NCBI RefSeq assembly: GCF_026341035.1
Contig: NZ_JAPEOQ010000002.1
Span: 2,108,001 to 2,172,000, forward strand
Direction of reading: 5' to 3'
Length of the DNA stretch: 64,000 nucleotides
Origin: Streptomyces sp. NBC_01016
GTDB taxonomy: Bacteria; Actinomycetota; Actinomycetes; Streptomycetales; Streptomycetaceae
This document shows, one piece after another, positions 40,859 through 50,023 of this stretch. The notes beneath the pieces were generated by a model. That model did not search any database. It worked only from the letters and a program-made list of their open reading frames with translations, and was not told the origin of the DNA. Positions within the stretch are counted from its first letter, which is position 1. Each line of letters starts with the position of its first letter. The position numbers were made by a program, and so were the translations under genes.

Positions 40859-42064
40859 ATGACGCAACGGCACGACGTGATCTGGGTCGGCATCGACATC
40901 GGGAAGAAGCACCACTGGATGGCCGCCGTCACCGGCGAGGGCACCCTCGCCTGGTCCCGGCAGGTCCGCAACGACGAGGGCGCCCTGCTGGATGCCATCG
41001 ACCGGGCCCTCGGCCTCGCGGACGAGGTCCGCTGGGCCGTGGACATGCGGAACACAATGGCGGCACTGCTGCTGGCGTTGCTGGCCGTTCGCGGGCAGCG
41101 GGCCAGCTACGTCGCCGGCCGCACCGTCCACCACATGGCCGCGACCTACCGCGGGGAGGCCAAGACCGATGCCCGCGACGCGTTCGTGATCGCGGAGACG
41201 GCACGGCTGCGCCGGGACCTGGGCACCATAGCCGTCCCGGAACAACTGGTCAGCTGCCTCTCGCTGCTGACCGCGCATCGCGGCGATCTCATCGCCGACC
41301 GGGTGCGCATGCTCAACCGCATGCGCTGCGTGCTGTCCGGATACTTCCCCGTGCTGGAGGCGGCGTTCGACTACGCCAACCGCCGGGGCGCCCTGGTGCT
41401 CCTCACCGGCTATCAGACCCCGCAGGCCCTGCGCCGCTGCGGCGCCCGGCGGCTGGCCGCATGGCTGGCCCGGCGGAAGGTACGGGGCGCGCAGGCCGTC
41501 GCGGAGCAGGCCCTGGACGCAGCGGGCCGCCAGCACATCATGCTCACAGAGCAGGAGGTCGCCGCTCAGATCGTGGCCGACATCGCCACCCAGATCCTGC
41601 AGCTGGACGAGCGGCTGAAACAGCTCAATGCGCAGATCCGGGAGGTCTTCCATCGGCATCCGCAGGCCAAGGTGATCGAATCCATGCCGGGGATGGGCCC
41701 GTTGCTGGGGGCCGAGCTGATCGCCGCGACCGGGGATCTCACCGCCTACCCGGACGCGGGCCACCTCGCGTCCGCGGCCGGCCTGGTACCGGTGCCGCGC
41801 GACTCGGGTCAGCGCACGGGAAATCTGCACCGGCCGGTGCGTTACAGCCGCCGTCTGCGCAGAGTCTTCTACCTCTCCGCGCAGACCAGCATGGTGCGAG
41901 CAGGCCCGAACCAGCAGTACTACCGAAAGAAGCGAGCCGAGGGCCGCAACCACGTCCAGGCCGTCATGGCTCTCGCCAGACGACGCACCGACGTGCTGTG
42001 GGCCCTGCTGCGCGACAACCGACTCTTCACCCCGGAGCCGCCGATCCGCCTCCACGGCAGTTGA
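40859..42064 (+). CDS. IS110-family transposase
   Basis: A 401-residue DEDD transposase/recombinase. The N-terminal RuvC-like domain begins VIWVGIDIGKKHHWMAAVTG (catalytic aspartate) and continues with EVRWAVDMRNTMAALL and KTDARDAFVIAETARLRRD. The C-terminal transposase_20 domain has VIESMPGMGPLLGAELIAAT and HLASAAGLVPVPRDSG. ATG 40859 has AGAGGAG eight bases upstream; the open frame to 40694 is not needed. It appears intact, and the bridge-RNA-type flanks of such elements would lie just outside. Confidence 0.92.
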   Translation: MTQRHDVIWVGIDIGKKHHWMAAVTGEGTLAWSRQVRNDEGALLDAIDRALGLADEVRWAVDMRNTMAALLLALLAVRGQRASYVAGRTVHHMAATYRGEAKTDARDAFVIAETARLRRDLGTIAVPEQLVSCLSLLTAHRGDLIADRVRMLNRMRCVLSGYFPVLEAAFDYANRRGALVLLTGYQTPQALRRCGARRLAAWLARRKVRGAQAVAEQALDAAGRQHIMLTEQEVAAQIVADIATQILQLDERLKQLNAQIREVFHRHPQAKVIESMPGMGPLLGAELIAATGDLTAYPDAGHLASAAGLVPVPRDSGQRTGNLHRPVRYSRRLRRVFYLSAQTSMVRAGPNQQYYRKKRAEGRNHVQAVMALARRRTDVLWALLRDNRLFTPEPPIRLHGS

Positions 42065-42305
42065 CTTCGCCATTGAGACTCTGCTCGTGCCGGGAGTCGA
42101 GCGACGTAGCTGATCGGCCCGGTTGCTGGCTGGATCTGGATCGGTGCCGGCTGCGAGAGCGGTGGTGTGGGGCGCAAGCGCCATGGGTTGCAGTGGCCGA
42201 ACTGACCCTGCGTGGCCCCTTGTTGTCGGCTCCGGCGTATCCTCCGGCGCATACGGCCCATGAGGCACAGGGGAATCGTCCGAAGTAGCGGGAGACGACG
42301 CGCTG

Positions 42306-42773
42306 ATGGCAACCACCGCACCTGCTCCATCACACGACAGGACGCAGGATCGTATAGCGGCGACGCTCACGTCCCTGCAGAGCGATCTGGCCCGCGCCGA
42401 GGGCAAGGCGAGCTTGCTGCTGGCCCTGTCCGGAGCTGTCCTTGTTGCGCTGGTCTCGACGGTCAAGGACCTGCATCTGCCGGCGCCGGCCGTCGTGATC
42501 GGGGCCGTCGGCGGCGCAGCGCTATTGGCCTCGACGGTGCTGCTCCTGCTTGCGGTGCGGCCGGATCTCGGTGGGCCGGGCTGGCCGAGTTGGTCCCGGC
42601 TGACCCGCGAGGAGCTCAACGACTGTCTGGCGATGGGCTATCGCGTGGAGCACCTGCGCTACATGGCCGCACTCGCCCGACGGAAGTTCCTGCTGCTCCG
42701 GGTGGCGGTCGACTGCCTGCTGGGTGGGCTGGGCCTGTTGGCGGCAGCGGTCGTGCTCTCCCGGGCATTGTGA
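42306..42773 (+). CDS. Pycsar-effector-like (DUF5706) membrane protein
   Basis: A 155-residue protein: a helical lead (DRIAATLTSLQSDLARAEGK), two adjacent membrane helices (ASLLLALSGAVLVALVSTV and VIGAVGGAALLASTVLLLLAV), a cytoplasmic helical stretch (ELNDCLAMGYRVEHLRYM) and a final membrane helix (LLGGLGLLAAAVVLSRAL). This order, with the AxGKAS-type start of the first helix, matches the DUF5706 domain that includes the membrane effectors of Pycsar anti-phage systems. No cyclase gene is adjacent, so it is an orphan here and its defence role is inference. Confidence 0.7.
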   Translation: MATTAPAPSHDRTQDRIAATLTSLQSDLARAEGKASLLLALSGAVLVALVSTVKDLHLPAPAVVIGAVGGAALLASTVLLLLAVRPDLGGPGWPSWSRLTREELNDCLAMGYRVEHLRYMAALARRKFLLLRVAVDCLLGGLGLLAAAVVLSRAL

Positions 42774-42984
42774 GCTCGGCGGAGGGCGGCGCTGCCCGGT
42801 AAGTCCGGCAGGCGTGCGTGTGGCGGCAGGGAGTCTCAAGCGGATCGTGCCTGCGGGCCGATGGTGCACAGATTGTCCATATGTGGCATCTGGTCGGTTG
42901 CGATGGCGCAGGCCTGGCTCGCGCTGGGGACCGAGCGGCCTCGAGCGGGAGATCCGATCGATGCGTGAACCGGGTTGGTGATGG

Positions 42985-43800
42985 TCATGCGGGCGGTGGT
43001 GGCGTCTCTGGTTGGCGGGTCGCGAGGTGGGCGTGGATCTGTCGGGCCCGGTCTGGGCCGATGTGCAGTTCGGTGCGCAGTCTCCACACGCTTGCCGGCC
43101 GTCCGGTTGTGGTGCGGGCGGTGGTGTCCAACGCTGCGGCGCGGGCCCACAGATCGGCGTCTGTCGTGCCGTCCGAGCTGGGGTGGGCCGGCGGTACTGG
43201 AGGCGGTGGCACGGGCGTGTCGACGGTGCTGTTGTCCGTAACGGCGGTTGCTCCGGTATTGGTGTGTGGCGAGAGAGCGCGGGGGAGCGCCGCTTCGGCT
43301 ATCGAGGATGGCGGGGGCGTGTTCGGTTCGGGACGCGGGGCCGCTGTGGTGTCGGTCGGGGTGGGCAGGTTGGCGATGATGCGGCGGTAGGCCGCGATCG
43401 TTTCGGTGAGGAGGATCAGGAGCAACGCCGGGGTGAGGTGCAGAAGCACTGCTGCCGGATCTGCCCGACGGGGCCAGCCGATCTGTCCGTCGGGCCAGAG
43501 GGATTCCCAGCTGTTCATCAGTGCCGCGGCCGATCCTGCCGACCAGCGCAGGGCTGTTGACCATCCGGGTGGGCGGATGCCCCAGGCGGCGAGGCGGGCG
43601 TCGGCGTACAGGACGACGGCGAGTGCGGCGCCGAGCATGGGGTCGAGGAGGATCGCGATCGGGAGCGGGACGCCTCGGGAGCGGGCGAAGAGGGTGACGT
43701 TGACGGTGGTGAAGACCAGCGCGAGGGCTCCGACCGCGCACAGCGTTCGGGTCATGGTGCGCAGCAGGCGGATGGCCTCGTGTTGGTCGGGTGGGTTCAC
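42985..43800 (-). CDS. DUF2637-like membrane protein of conjugative locus
   Basis: A 271-residue protein from GTG 43800, which overlaps the NlpC/P60 stop (GTGA). It has four hydrophobic helices (LCAVGALALVFTTVNVTLFA; AILLDPMLGAALAVVLYADA; a weaker segment around residue 85; AAVLLHLTPALLLILLTETI), a disordered proline-rich linker and a C-terminal small domain (TGRPASVWRLRTELHIGPDR). The first part fits DUF2637, frequent in streptomycete mobile elements. It is last in the T4SS operon. The frame open further upstream is a shadow of the lytic enzyme. Confidence 0.75.
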   Translation of the reverse strand: MNPPDQHEAIRLLRTMTRTLCAVGALALVFTTVNVTLFARSRGVPLPIAILLDPMLGAALAVVLYADARLAAWGIRPPGWSTALRWSAGSAAALMNSWESLWPDGQIGWPRRADPAAVLLHLTPALLLILLTETIAAYRRIIANLPTPTDTTAAPRPEPNTPPPSSIAEAALPRALSPHTNTGATAVTDNSTVDTPVPPPPVPPAHPSSDGTTDADLWARAAALDTTARTTTGRPASVWRLRTELHIGPDRARQIHAHLATRQPETPPPPA

Positions 43801-44744
43801 CGGCCGCCTCCCGTACCGGTGTTGGTGGCGGAGGGGCGGGTGGCGCCCTGGAAGGTGGGGGAGTTGGTGTTGGCGCTGGTTTCGCGGACGACGGCGCCGG
43901 GGTGTGGGGCGTCGATGGCGCGGTTGTTGCCGGTGTAGATGGCGACGTGGGTGATGTTGTTGCGGTGGGGGCCGTAGAAGAGGAGGTCGCCGGGGGCGAG
44001 TGGGGGTGGGTTGGGCAGGGGTGGGCCTGCGGTGTGCTGGGCCTGGGCGACGCGGGGGAGTTGGATGCCGGCGGCGCGGTAGGCGGCTTGGGTGAGGCCG
44101 GAGCAGTCGAAGCCGCCTTCGGCGGGGCCGTCGCCGCCCCAGACGTAGGGCTGGCCGAGTTGGGCGCGGGCGTAGGTGACGGCCTTGGCGGCAGAGCTGT
44201 TGGGGGCGGGGGTGGCGGCTGCGTATTGTGCGGCGGTCTTGAGGACTTTGTCGACGTACCAGTCGGCGTGGTTGTAGTGCCAGATCGCGCGGCGGAGGTT
44301 TTTGCCGTTCTTCGCGCCGTTGGCGCACAGGAGGCGGGCGGCGGCGTAGACGGCGTCGACCGGGTCCCACGGTGTTGGTGGCTTCTTCCCGCCGGGTGGG
44401 ACCGGGTACGCGTAGGCCGGAAACGTGGTCGGCATGAACTGCATTGGGCCCTGGGCTCCTGCGGAGGAGCGCATGGTGGGGTGGCGGCCGTGGTTGGTTT
44501 CGACCTTGCCGATGGCCGCGAGGATCGTCCAGGACAGGCCGGGGCATTCCGGTGCCGCGCGCTGGTAGAGGGCGAGGTAGGCGGGTGGGATGTCGGCGAG
44601 GGCCTGTTTGCTCGGGGAGGCCGATGCACCGTTGCCGGGCAGCATCGAGGTGAGGGCTGCGGCGGCGGTGAGGGCGGCGAGCAGGGTCAGGGTGAGGAGG
44701 GCGCAGCTGATTCCGGCGGCGGCTTTGCCGGTGCCGCTGGTCAT
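43797..44744 (-). CDS. SLT transglycosylase plus NlpC/P60 cell-wall hydrolase
   Basis: A 315-residue exported peptidoglycan hydrolase. A signal/anchor (SCALLTLTLLAALTAAAALT) is followed by an SLT-like lysozyme domain with its catalytic glutamate in LAAIGKVETNHGRH and the block GAQGPMQFMPTTF. The C-terminal NlpC/P60 domain has its cysteine in FDCSGLTQAAYRAAG and histidine in NITHVAIYTGNN. Such two-domain enzymes open the wall for conjugative type IV secretion in Gram-positive bacteria. ATG 44744 overlaps the replication-relaxation stop (ATGA). Confidence 0.9.
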   Translation of the reverse strand: MTSGTGKAAAGISCALLTLTLLAALTAAAALTSMLPGNGASASPSKQALADIPPAYLALYQRAAPECPGLSWTILAAIGKVETNHGRHPTMRSSAGAQGPMQFMPTTFPAYAYPVPPGGKKPPTPWDPVDAVYAAARLLCANGAKNGKNLRRAIWHYNHADWYVDKVLKTAAQYAAATPAPNSSAAKAVTYARAQLGQPYVWGGDGPAEGGFDCSGLTQAAYRAAGIQLPRVAQAQHTAGPPLPNPPPLAPGDLLFYGPHRNNITHVAIYTGNNRAIDAPHPGAVVRETSANTNSPTFQGATRPSATNTGTGGGR

Positions 44745-45739
44745 GGTGTGTCGGTGGGTGGGCGGGGTGGTGTGGGGCGCCAGGGCAGGGTGGTGTGGCG
44801 GCCGGGGGCCGGGAGGGTGGTTTCGGGGGTGCCTGCGGGGCTCAGGTCGGGCCAGTGGGTGGCGAGTTGGGGGAGTGTGAGGCGGTCGGTGGGTGCGGTT
44901 GTGGTGGTGAGGGGGAGCCAGGCGGGGGCGGTGGGGGTGAAGAGTCCGGTGTTGGTGGTGGCGAGGGGCAGTTCGAGGCGGTCGGTGGTGTCGGCGAGTC
45001 GTTGGCGGAGGGCGGTTTCGCGGCGGGTGGTGGAGGTGTGGATGAGGAGGGGTGTGCGGGTGCCGGTGGTGGCGGCGAGGGCGGCGTAGCCGGGGAGTTT
45101 GGCTTCGACGCGGGCGAGGTTGTAGCTGCCGGTGTCGTATTCGAGGAAGAACGGCAACAGCCACCCGGGGCCGGTGGCTCCGGTGTTGTTGGTGTGGTGG
45201 GCGTAGGCGTCGGGGTGGATCCAGTCGCCCCACAGGCGGGTGGCGGAACGTTCGGACAGCCAGAGCTGCAAGAAGCCTTCTGTGGTGGCCAGTTGGGTGA
45301 GGAGGGTGTTGACGCCGAGGGTGTGTTCGAGGGTGGGGGAGAAGGCGATGCGGGCGGTGTGGTCTTTGCGCCAGCCGGTGGCGGGGAGGTCGACGCCGGC
45401 GCGGGCGGCGAGGAGTTCGGCTCCGGCTTTGCCGAGGGTGTAGTGCTCGGGGGCGGAGCCGTGGGTGCGCAGGGGGCGGAAGGAGTCGACGACGTTCAGG
45501 TGGTAGAGCTCGCGCAGGCGGCGGTTGGTGGTGCGGGAGCTGGTGAAGGCGAGGGCGTGGATGTGGTGGGTGGTGAGGACCTTGTGTTCGTGGAGCATTT
45601 CGATGAGCCACAGGTCGCGGGCGGTGAGGCGGGTGGCGAGGTGGGCGAGGTCGGTGCGGGCGCGTGCGGGTGGGGTGGGTCGTCTGCGGCGTATGGCGGC
45701 GCGGGGGACGTAGCCGGGGTTGGGGGTGGATGCGGGCAT
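44741..45739 (-). CDS. Replication-relaxation family protein
   Basis: A 332-residue protein with an N-terminal winged helix (LTARDLWLIEMLHEHKVLTT, SSRTTNRRLRELYHLNVVDS) and a C-terminal nuclease-like alpha/beta domain (FLEYDTGSYNLARVEAKLPG, where glutamate, aspartate and a later EAK resemble PD-(D/E)xK). It matches the replication-relaxation family found in actinobacterial plasmids and ICEs. It may take part in DNA processing for transfer or replication. It lies 30 bases after VirD4, with GAGGAG before ATG 45739, and overlaps the wall-hydrolase gene. Confidence 0.85.
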   Translation of the reverse strand: MPASTPNPGYVPRAAIRRRRPTPPARARTDLAHLATRLTARDLWLIEMLHEHKVLTTHHIHALAFTSSRTTNRRLRELYHLNVVDSFRPLRTHGSAPEHYTLGKAGAELLAARAGVDLPATGWRKDHTARIAFSPTLEHTLGVNTLLTQLATTEGFLQLWLSERSATRLWGDWIHPDAYAHHTNNTGATGPGWLLPFFLEYDTGSYNLARVEAKLPGYAALAATTGTRTPLLIHTSTTRRETALRQRLADTTDRLELPLATTNTGLFTPTAPAWLPLTTTTAPTDRLTLPQLATHWPDLSPAGTPETTLPAPGRHTTLPWRPTPPRPPTDTP

Positions 45740-45769
45740 GGCGGTGAACTCCTCGGCCGGGGTGGGTGG

Positions 45770-48172
45770 TTAGAGGGGGAGGTGGGTGGAGTGGGAGGGG
45801 GTGGCGCCGACGCGGGCGGAGGCGGCGGCGCGCAGGGTGTCGGAGCGGCCGTCGGCCGGGGCGGGGAGGGGGCGGGTGGTGAGGGTGAAGGCGGCTGTTT
45901 CGGCGCCGTGGGACAGGAGGTGGGCGGCGGCTTGGTAGGGGCCGAGGTGGGCGAGGTCGTGGGCCGCCAACGTGGGGAGGGTGTGGCGTTCGAGGAGGCC
46001 GGCGTCTTCGGGGGAGGCGTTGAAGAAGACTTTGTTGCGGGCGTTGGCGGAGATGCCTTCGCGCAGATCGCGGGGGAGCTGGGCGAGGTTTTGGTGGGCG
46101 AGGGTCATGGCGAGGCGGTAGCCGCGGGCCTCGGCGAGCATGTCTTCGAGGGGGTAGGGGAGGTTGAGGAAGTTGTGGGCCTCGTCGACGTACAGTCCGG
46201 CGTCGATGCGGGTGTGCTCGGCTTGGCGGGCGCGGGCGGAGGCGGCCTGCCAGGTCTTGGCGACGATGAAGGAGCCGAGCAGGCGGGAGGTTTCCTCGCC
46301 GAGGGCTCCTTTGGGGAGGCGGGCGAGGAGGATGCCGCCGTCGAGGATGTCGGGGAGGTGGAAGGTGGATTCTCCGGAGGCGATGGCGGCGCGGGCGAAG
46401 GGGCGCAGCAGGAAGGCGCGGAGTTTGTTCATGACGGGGCCGATGACGGCGGCGCGGGAGGGTTCGGACAGGGACTCGTACCAGGTCCAGAACCCTTTGA
46501 GGACGGGGTCCTTGATGGTGGGGATCATGCGGAGCCGGTAGGCGGGCTCGCCGAGGAGGCGGGGGACGTCGGCGAGGGTGACGAGGCGGTGGGTGAGTTG
46601 GGCGTGGCGGAGCAGGGTGAGGCAGGCGGCGCGCATGACGTCGTCGGTGCGGGGTCCCCAGAACGCGGTGAAGATGCGGCGGAAGATGCCGGTGATGTTG
46701 TCGACGACGACGTCGATGTCGGCGCCGTCGAGCACGTTGAGGCAGGGCGGGGTGTGGGGGTCGTCGGGGTCGATGACGACCAATTTGTCGGCGCAGGCGG
46801 CGGGGAGGCGGTGCAGGAGGTCGGTGACGAGGTCGCCCTTGGGGTCGATGACGATGGCGCCGCGCCCGGCGTGGACGTCGTCGAGGACGAGGTGGGTGAT
46901 GAGGGTGGACTTGCCGGAGCCGGTGGCGCCCATGAGGTGCAGGTGCTGGCGGGCGTCGGTGACGGCGAGGCCGACGCCGCGGCGGGTGCCGGTATCGGAT
47001 GCGCCCAGCGGTTTGATGCTGGGTCCGGGTTGGGGGATGGCCGGGGGTGGGGCGATGGAGCGGGCTCCGGCGCGGGCGAGGCCGGGGGCGTCCGGGTCGG
47101 TGGGCAGGTGGGCGAGGGCGGCGAGTTCGGGCACGGACAGCAGGTCCGCCCGGTGGGGGAAGGTGCGGGCGGCGAGGACGGGGTGGGGGTGGTGCAGGCG
47201 GTGGCGGTTGAGCCAGTTGCGGGCGCTGTAGAGGGCGAAGGCGGAGGCGAGGGCGTGCGCGCGGCCGCGCAGCCGGGCCTCGGGGTTGGTGGTCTTCGCC
47301 GGCAGGGTGCAGGCGTAGCGCAGGGCGACTTCCCATTGGGGGCCGGTGAGTTTGGAGACGGTGTCGCGGACCTCGACGCCGTGCGAGGGGTCCGGTTTGG
47401 CGGCGGTGGTGCGCTGCGGGGCGTGTGTGAACAGTCGGAACAGGGCGGGCAGCCGTGAGGGGGTGTGTCCGGCCTTGAGGCGGCGGGCCGCGCGTCGGGC
47501 GGAGCGGAGTCGGCGGCCGGTGGCGGGGCGGGCCAGGACCTGGACGAGTGCTCTCTCGTTCTCGTCCAGGCCGGTGGCGGCCTGGAGCAGGGCGCGCAGC
47601 GGGTCGCTCTTGTGGTCGGTGCGCAGGGGCAGGACCTCGGGGCGGGCCAGCCGCAGCACCCCCGCCGTGCACAAGTCCCCTTCGGGGATGAGTGGTTGGG
47701 CGGCGTCGGTGAGGGTGGTGTGGGCGCCGGGCCAGGCGGCTTCCACCGCGCGGCGCACCAGTGTGGTGGGCAGGCTGCCGGGCAGCCACACCCGTACGGT
47801 CAGGCCGTCGCTGGTCCAGGCGTATTCGAAGGCGAGGTGCGGCTGCCCGTGGAGCAGGCGCTGGTACCAGGGGCGCAGCAGCCCGGACAGCTGCGCCCAC
47901 AGCACCTGGCCGCCGCGCTCGGGAACGGTAGGCGGGGCGAGGATCGTCACCAGGTGTGCCCCCTGGGCGAGCGCGTGTTGGCGACGGCGGTGCACGATCC
48001 GGCGCAGGGCCAGCATCCCGCCCGCCCCGAGGACGACTGTCGGGGCGATCCAGGGCCAGGCAGTGGTCAGGAAGGCGGTGCCCCCGTCGATTGCGGGAGC
48101 CCACAAGGCGCCGGGGTTGGTGAGGAAGGTGCGGAGCAGGCCGCCGGTGCTGTCGGCGGCGGTCGGGTTCAC
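45770..48172 (-). CDS. VirD4/TraG-like type IV coupling ATPase
   Basis: An 800-residue protein. N-terminal membrane segments (residues 1-60) are followed by an extended domain of unknown fold. A HerA/FtsK-type ATPase domain has Walker A GATGSGKSTLITH near residues 414-426, Walker B-like AIVIDPKGDLVTDL, and the C-terminal block IDAGLYVDEAHNFLNLPYPL. Coupling proteins bring the relaxosome to the channel. GTG 48172 overlaps the VirB4 stop (GTGA). No FtsK-like TraB, the usual streptomycete transfer ATPase, is present in the window. Confidence 0.87.
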   Translation of the reverse strand: MNPTAADSTGGLLRTFLTNPGALWAPAIDGGTAFLTTAWPWIAPTVVLGAGGMLALRRIVHRRRQHALAQGAHLVTILAPPTVPERGGQVLWAQLSGLLRPWYQRLLHGQPHLAFEYAWTSDGLTVRVWLPGSLPTTLVRRAVEAAWPGAHTTLTDAAQPLIPEGDLCTAGVLRLARPEVLPLRTDHKSDPLRALLQAATGLDENERALVQVLARPATGRRLRSARRAARRLKAGHTPSRLPALFRLFTHAPQRTTAAKPDPSHGVEVRDTVSKLTGPQWEVALRYACTLPAKTTNPEARLRGRAHALASAFALYSARNWLNRHRLHHPHPVLAARTFPHRADLLSVPELAALAHLPTDPDAPGLARAGARSIAPPPAIPQPGPSIKPLGASDTGTRRGVGLAVTDARQHLHLMGATGSGKSTLITHLVLDDVHAGRGAIVIDPKGDLVTDLLHRLPAACADKLVVIDPDDPHTPPCLNVLDGADIDVVVDNITGIFRRIFTAFWGPRTDDVMRAACLTLLRHAQLTHRLVTLADVPRLLGEPAYRLRMIPTIKDPVLKGFWTWYESLSEPSRAAVIGPVMNKLRAFLLRPFARAAIASGESTFHLPDILDGGILLARLPKGALGEETSRLLGSFIVAKTWQAASARARQAEHTRIDAGLYVDEAHNFLNLPYPLEDMLAEARGYRLAMTLAHQNLAQLPRDLREGISANARNKVFFNASPEDAGLLERHTLPTLAAHDLAHLGPYQAAAHLLSHGAETAAFTLTTRPLPAPADGRSDTLRAAASARVGATPSHSTHLPL

Positions 48173-50022
48173 AGCGTGAGTCCGCTCAGGTCGGGCAGCC
48201 CGTACGGATCCCCGCTGTCGCTGTCGACGGGTGTGGTGTCCTCGCCGGTCTGGAGTTCTGCCGGGTCGGTGGTGATGAGGGTGTGTTCGTGCTCGGAGGC
48301 CAGGGGGCTGAAGGAGACCTTGGTGCGGCCGGCCAGCAGCAGGGCGCAGCCGCGCGGGGCGGCGAGAAGGTGGTGGCGTTCGCCCTGGGAGAGGTGGAAG
48401 GCTCCTGCGATCTGGCCGATCGCCTGCGGGGCCTGGCGCATGAGGAGTTGGGTGGCGGCGTTGGAGACGATGGCGCGTCCGAGGTCACAGGCGAGGACGT
48501 CGTCGGCGTCCTGGGTGACCAGCGCCAGGCCGGTCCAGTGTTTGCGGGCGGCCTTGGCCATCCGGAACAGGAAGCGGGCCCCTGAACCCTCGCGCATCAG
48601 CGTCCACGCCTCGTCGACCACGACGAGGCGGCGGCGCAGGGTGCGGGTGTGGGCGACCTGGCGCCAGATCACGTCCAGGGCGAGCAGCATGCCCGCCGCC
48701 TTCAGCTCTTCGGGAATGTCACGCAGGGCGAAGACGACGAGGTGTCCGGTGGGGCGGGTGGTGGTGGCGCCGCAGAACAGCTGGCGGTGCGAGCCGGTCA
48801 CGTACGGGGCCAGGCGCATCGCGAGGTCGGCGGCGGCCGGCTCGGAAAGGGCGGTCAGTTGGGCGGCGAGGTCGGCGAGCAGCGGGGCGGGCCGGGTCCA
48901 GGTGTGCGGATCGCTGGTGATGCCGGCCTGCTGGTAGGTGGCCAGGACGGCCCGGTCCAGGACGGCGCGTTCGCCGGCGGCCAGGTCGCCGCCGAGCAGC
49001 ACGCTGAGGAAGGTGTGCAGGAACAGCACCCGCCGGGTCAGTAGGTCGTCGCCCTCCGCGGAGGCGGTGGCGGTGGTGGGGAGGTCGAAGGGGTTGAGGC
49101 GGACGGTCGGGTCGCCGAGGCGGATGACGGTGCCGCCGACCGATTCGGCGAGGCGCAGGTATTCGTCCTCCGGGTCGACGACCATCGCCTCGACGCCGGT
49201 GAACAGCAGCCGCAGCAGCTCCAGTTTGGTCAGGTACGACTTGCCGGCGCCGGAGCGGGCCAGGGTGATGGAGTTGTAGTTGTCCTGCGCGAAGCGGTCC
49301 CACATCACCAGCGACCCGGACGTGGTGTTGATCCCGTACAGGACGCCGCCGGGCGCCATCGCCGACTCGCAGGGCAGGTCGGCGGAGGCGAACGGGAAAC
49401 AGGCCGCCAGCGCTTCGGTGTCGAAGGTGCGCCGCACCTTCAGGGTGTCCAGGCCGAGCGGCAGCGTGGCCAGCCAGCCCGGCAGCGCCCGGTAGGTGGC
49501 CGGAGCGGTGGAAACGAGCAACGACTCGGCGATCGCCCGGACTTGCGCGGCCTCGTCGGCCAGCTGGCCCTCGCTGGTGCCGTAGACGGTCATGTACAGG
49601 CCGAGGCGGAAGAGTTTCCCCTCGCCGCGGGCGATCCGGTAGGCGAGGTGGGCGGCGTCCTGGGCGGCGGCCTCGGTGTCCGGGTCGTCGAGGCGACCGT
49701 GATCCAGGGTGTGGCGGCGGGAGGACTCCAGGCGGGCCCGCTGCTTCTTCAGCTGGACGGCGGCCCGGGCGGAGGGGACCGGCTCGATGTGCAGGGCGAC
49801 ATCCAGGCGGCCGGGGTAGGTGAGCAGCGGGTCGAGCCAGCCGGGCAGCACCTCGGCCGGATAGCCGGTGACCACCAGGGTGGTGGCCAGCAGGTCCCCG
49901 ACCGCGAGCGTGCGGGCGTGCACCTCGATCGCGTCCGGGCCCAGCTGTGCGAACTCCTGTCGTACGGAGACGAGTTCGCCGGGCGGCGGCGGGGTGGTGG
50001 TGCGGCGGAAGGGGAATGGCAT
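48169..50022 (-). CDS. VirB4-like type IV secretion ATPase
   Basis: A 617-residue protein from ATG 50022. The N-terminal half holds the VirB4 CagE/TrbE-type domain (TLAVGDLLATTLVVTGYPAE, LPGWLATLPLGLD). The C-terminal half is the ATPase with Walker A TLARSGAGKSYLTKL, a DPEDEY motif, Walker B RRLVVVDEAWTLM and an RQAPQAIGQI region. It drives pilus or channel assembly and substrate transfer. The frame extends to 50094, but ATG 50022 starts one base after the preceding stop, which fits operon structure. It is cytoplasmic and membrane-associated. Confidence 0.9.
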   Translation of the reverse strand: MPFPFRRTTTPPPPGELVSVRQEFAQLGPDAIEVHARTLAVGDLLATTLVVTGYPAEVLPGWLDPLLTYPGRLDVALHIEPVPSARAAVQLKKQRARLESSRRHTLDHGRLDDPDTEAAAQDAAHLAYRIARGEGKLFRLGLYMTVYGTSEGQLADEAAQVRAIAESLLVSTAPATYRALPGWLATLPLGLDTLKVRRTFDTEALAACFPFASADLPCESAMAPGGVLYGINTTSGSLVMWDRFAQDNYNSITLARSGAGKSYLTKLELLRLLFTGVEAMVVDPEDEYLRLAESVGGTVIRLGDPTVRLNPFDLPTTATASAEGDDLLTRRVLFLHTFLSVLLGGDLAAGERAVLDRAVLATYQQAGITSDPHTWTRPAPLLADLAAQLTALSEPAAADLAMRLAPYVTGSHRQLFCGATTTRPTGHLVVFALRDIPEELKAAGMLLALDVIWRQVAHTRTLRRRLVVVDEAWTLMREGSGARFLFRMAKAARKHWTGLALVTQDADDVLACDLGRAIVSNAATQLLMRQAPQAIGQIAGAFHLSQGERHHLLAAPRGCALLLAGRTKVSFSPLASEHEHTLITTDPAELQTGEDTTPVDSDSGDPYGLPDLSGLTL

Positions 50023-50023
50023 T

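Noticed and set aside
44795-47458. An 887-codon glycine/valine/glutamate-rich plus-strand frame
   Set aside because: It is the complement of the T4SS genes, with composition dictated by their codon bias and no recognisable domain.
43797-48104. A 1435-codon minus-strand open frame
   Set aside because: Most of it is an arginine/proline/histidine-rich shadow of the VirD4-like and replication-relaxation genes; only the NlpC/P60 part (43797-44744) is real.
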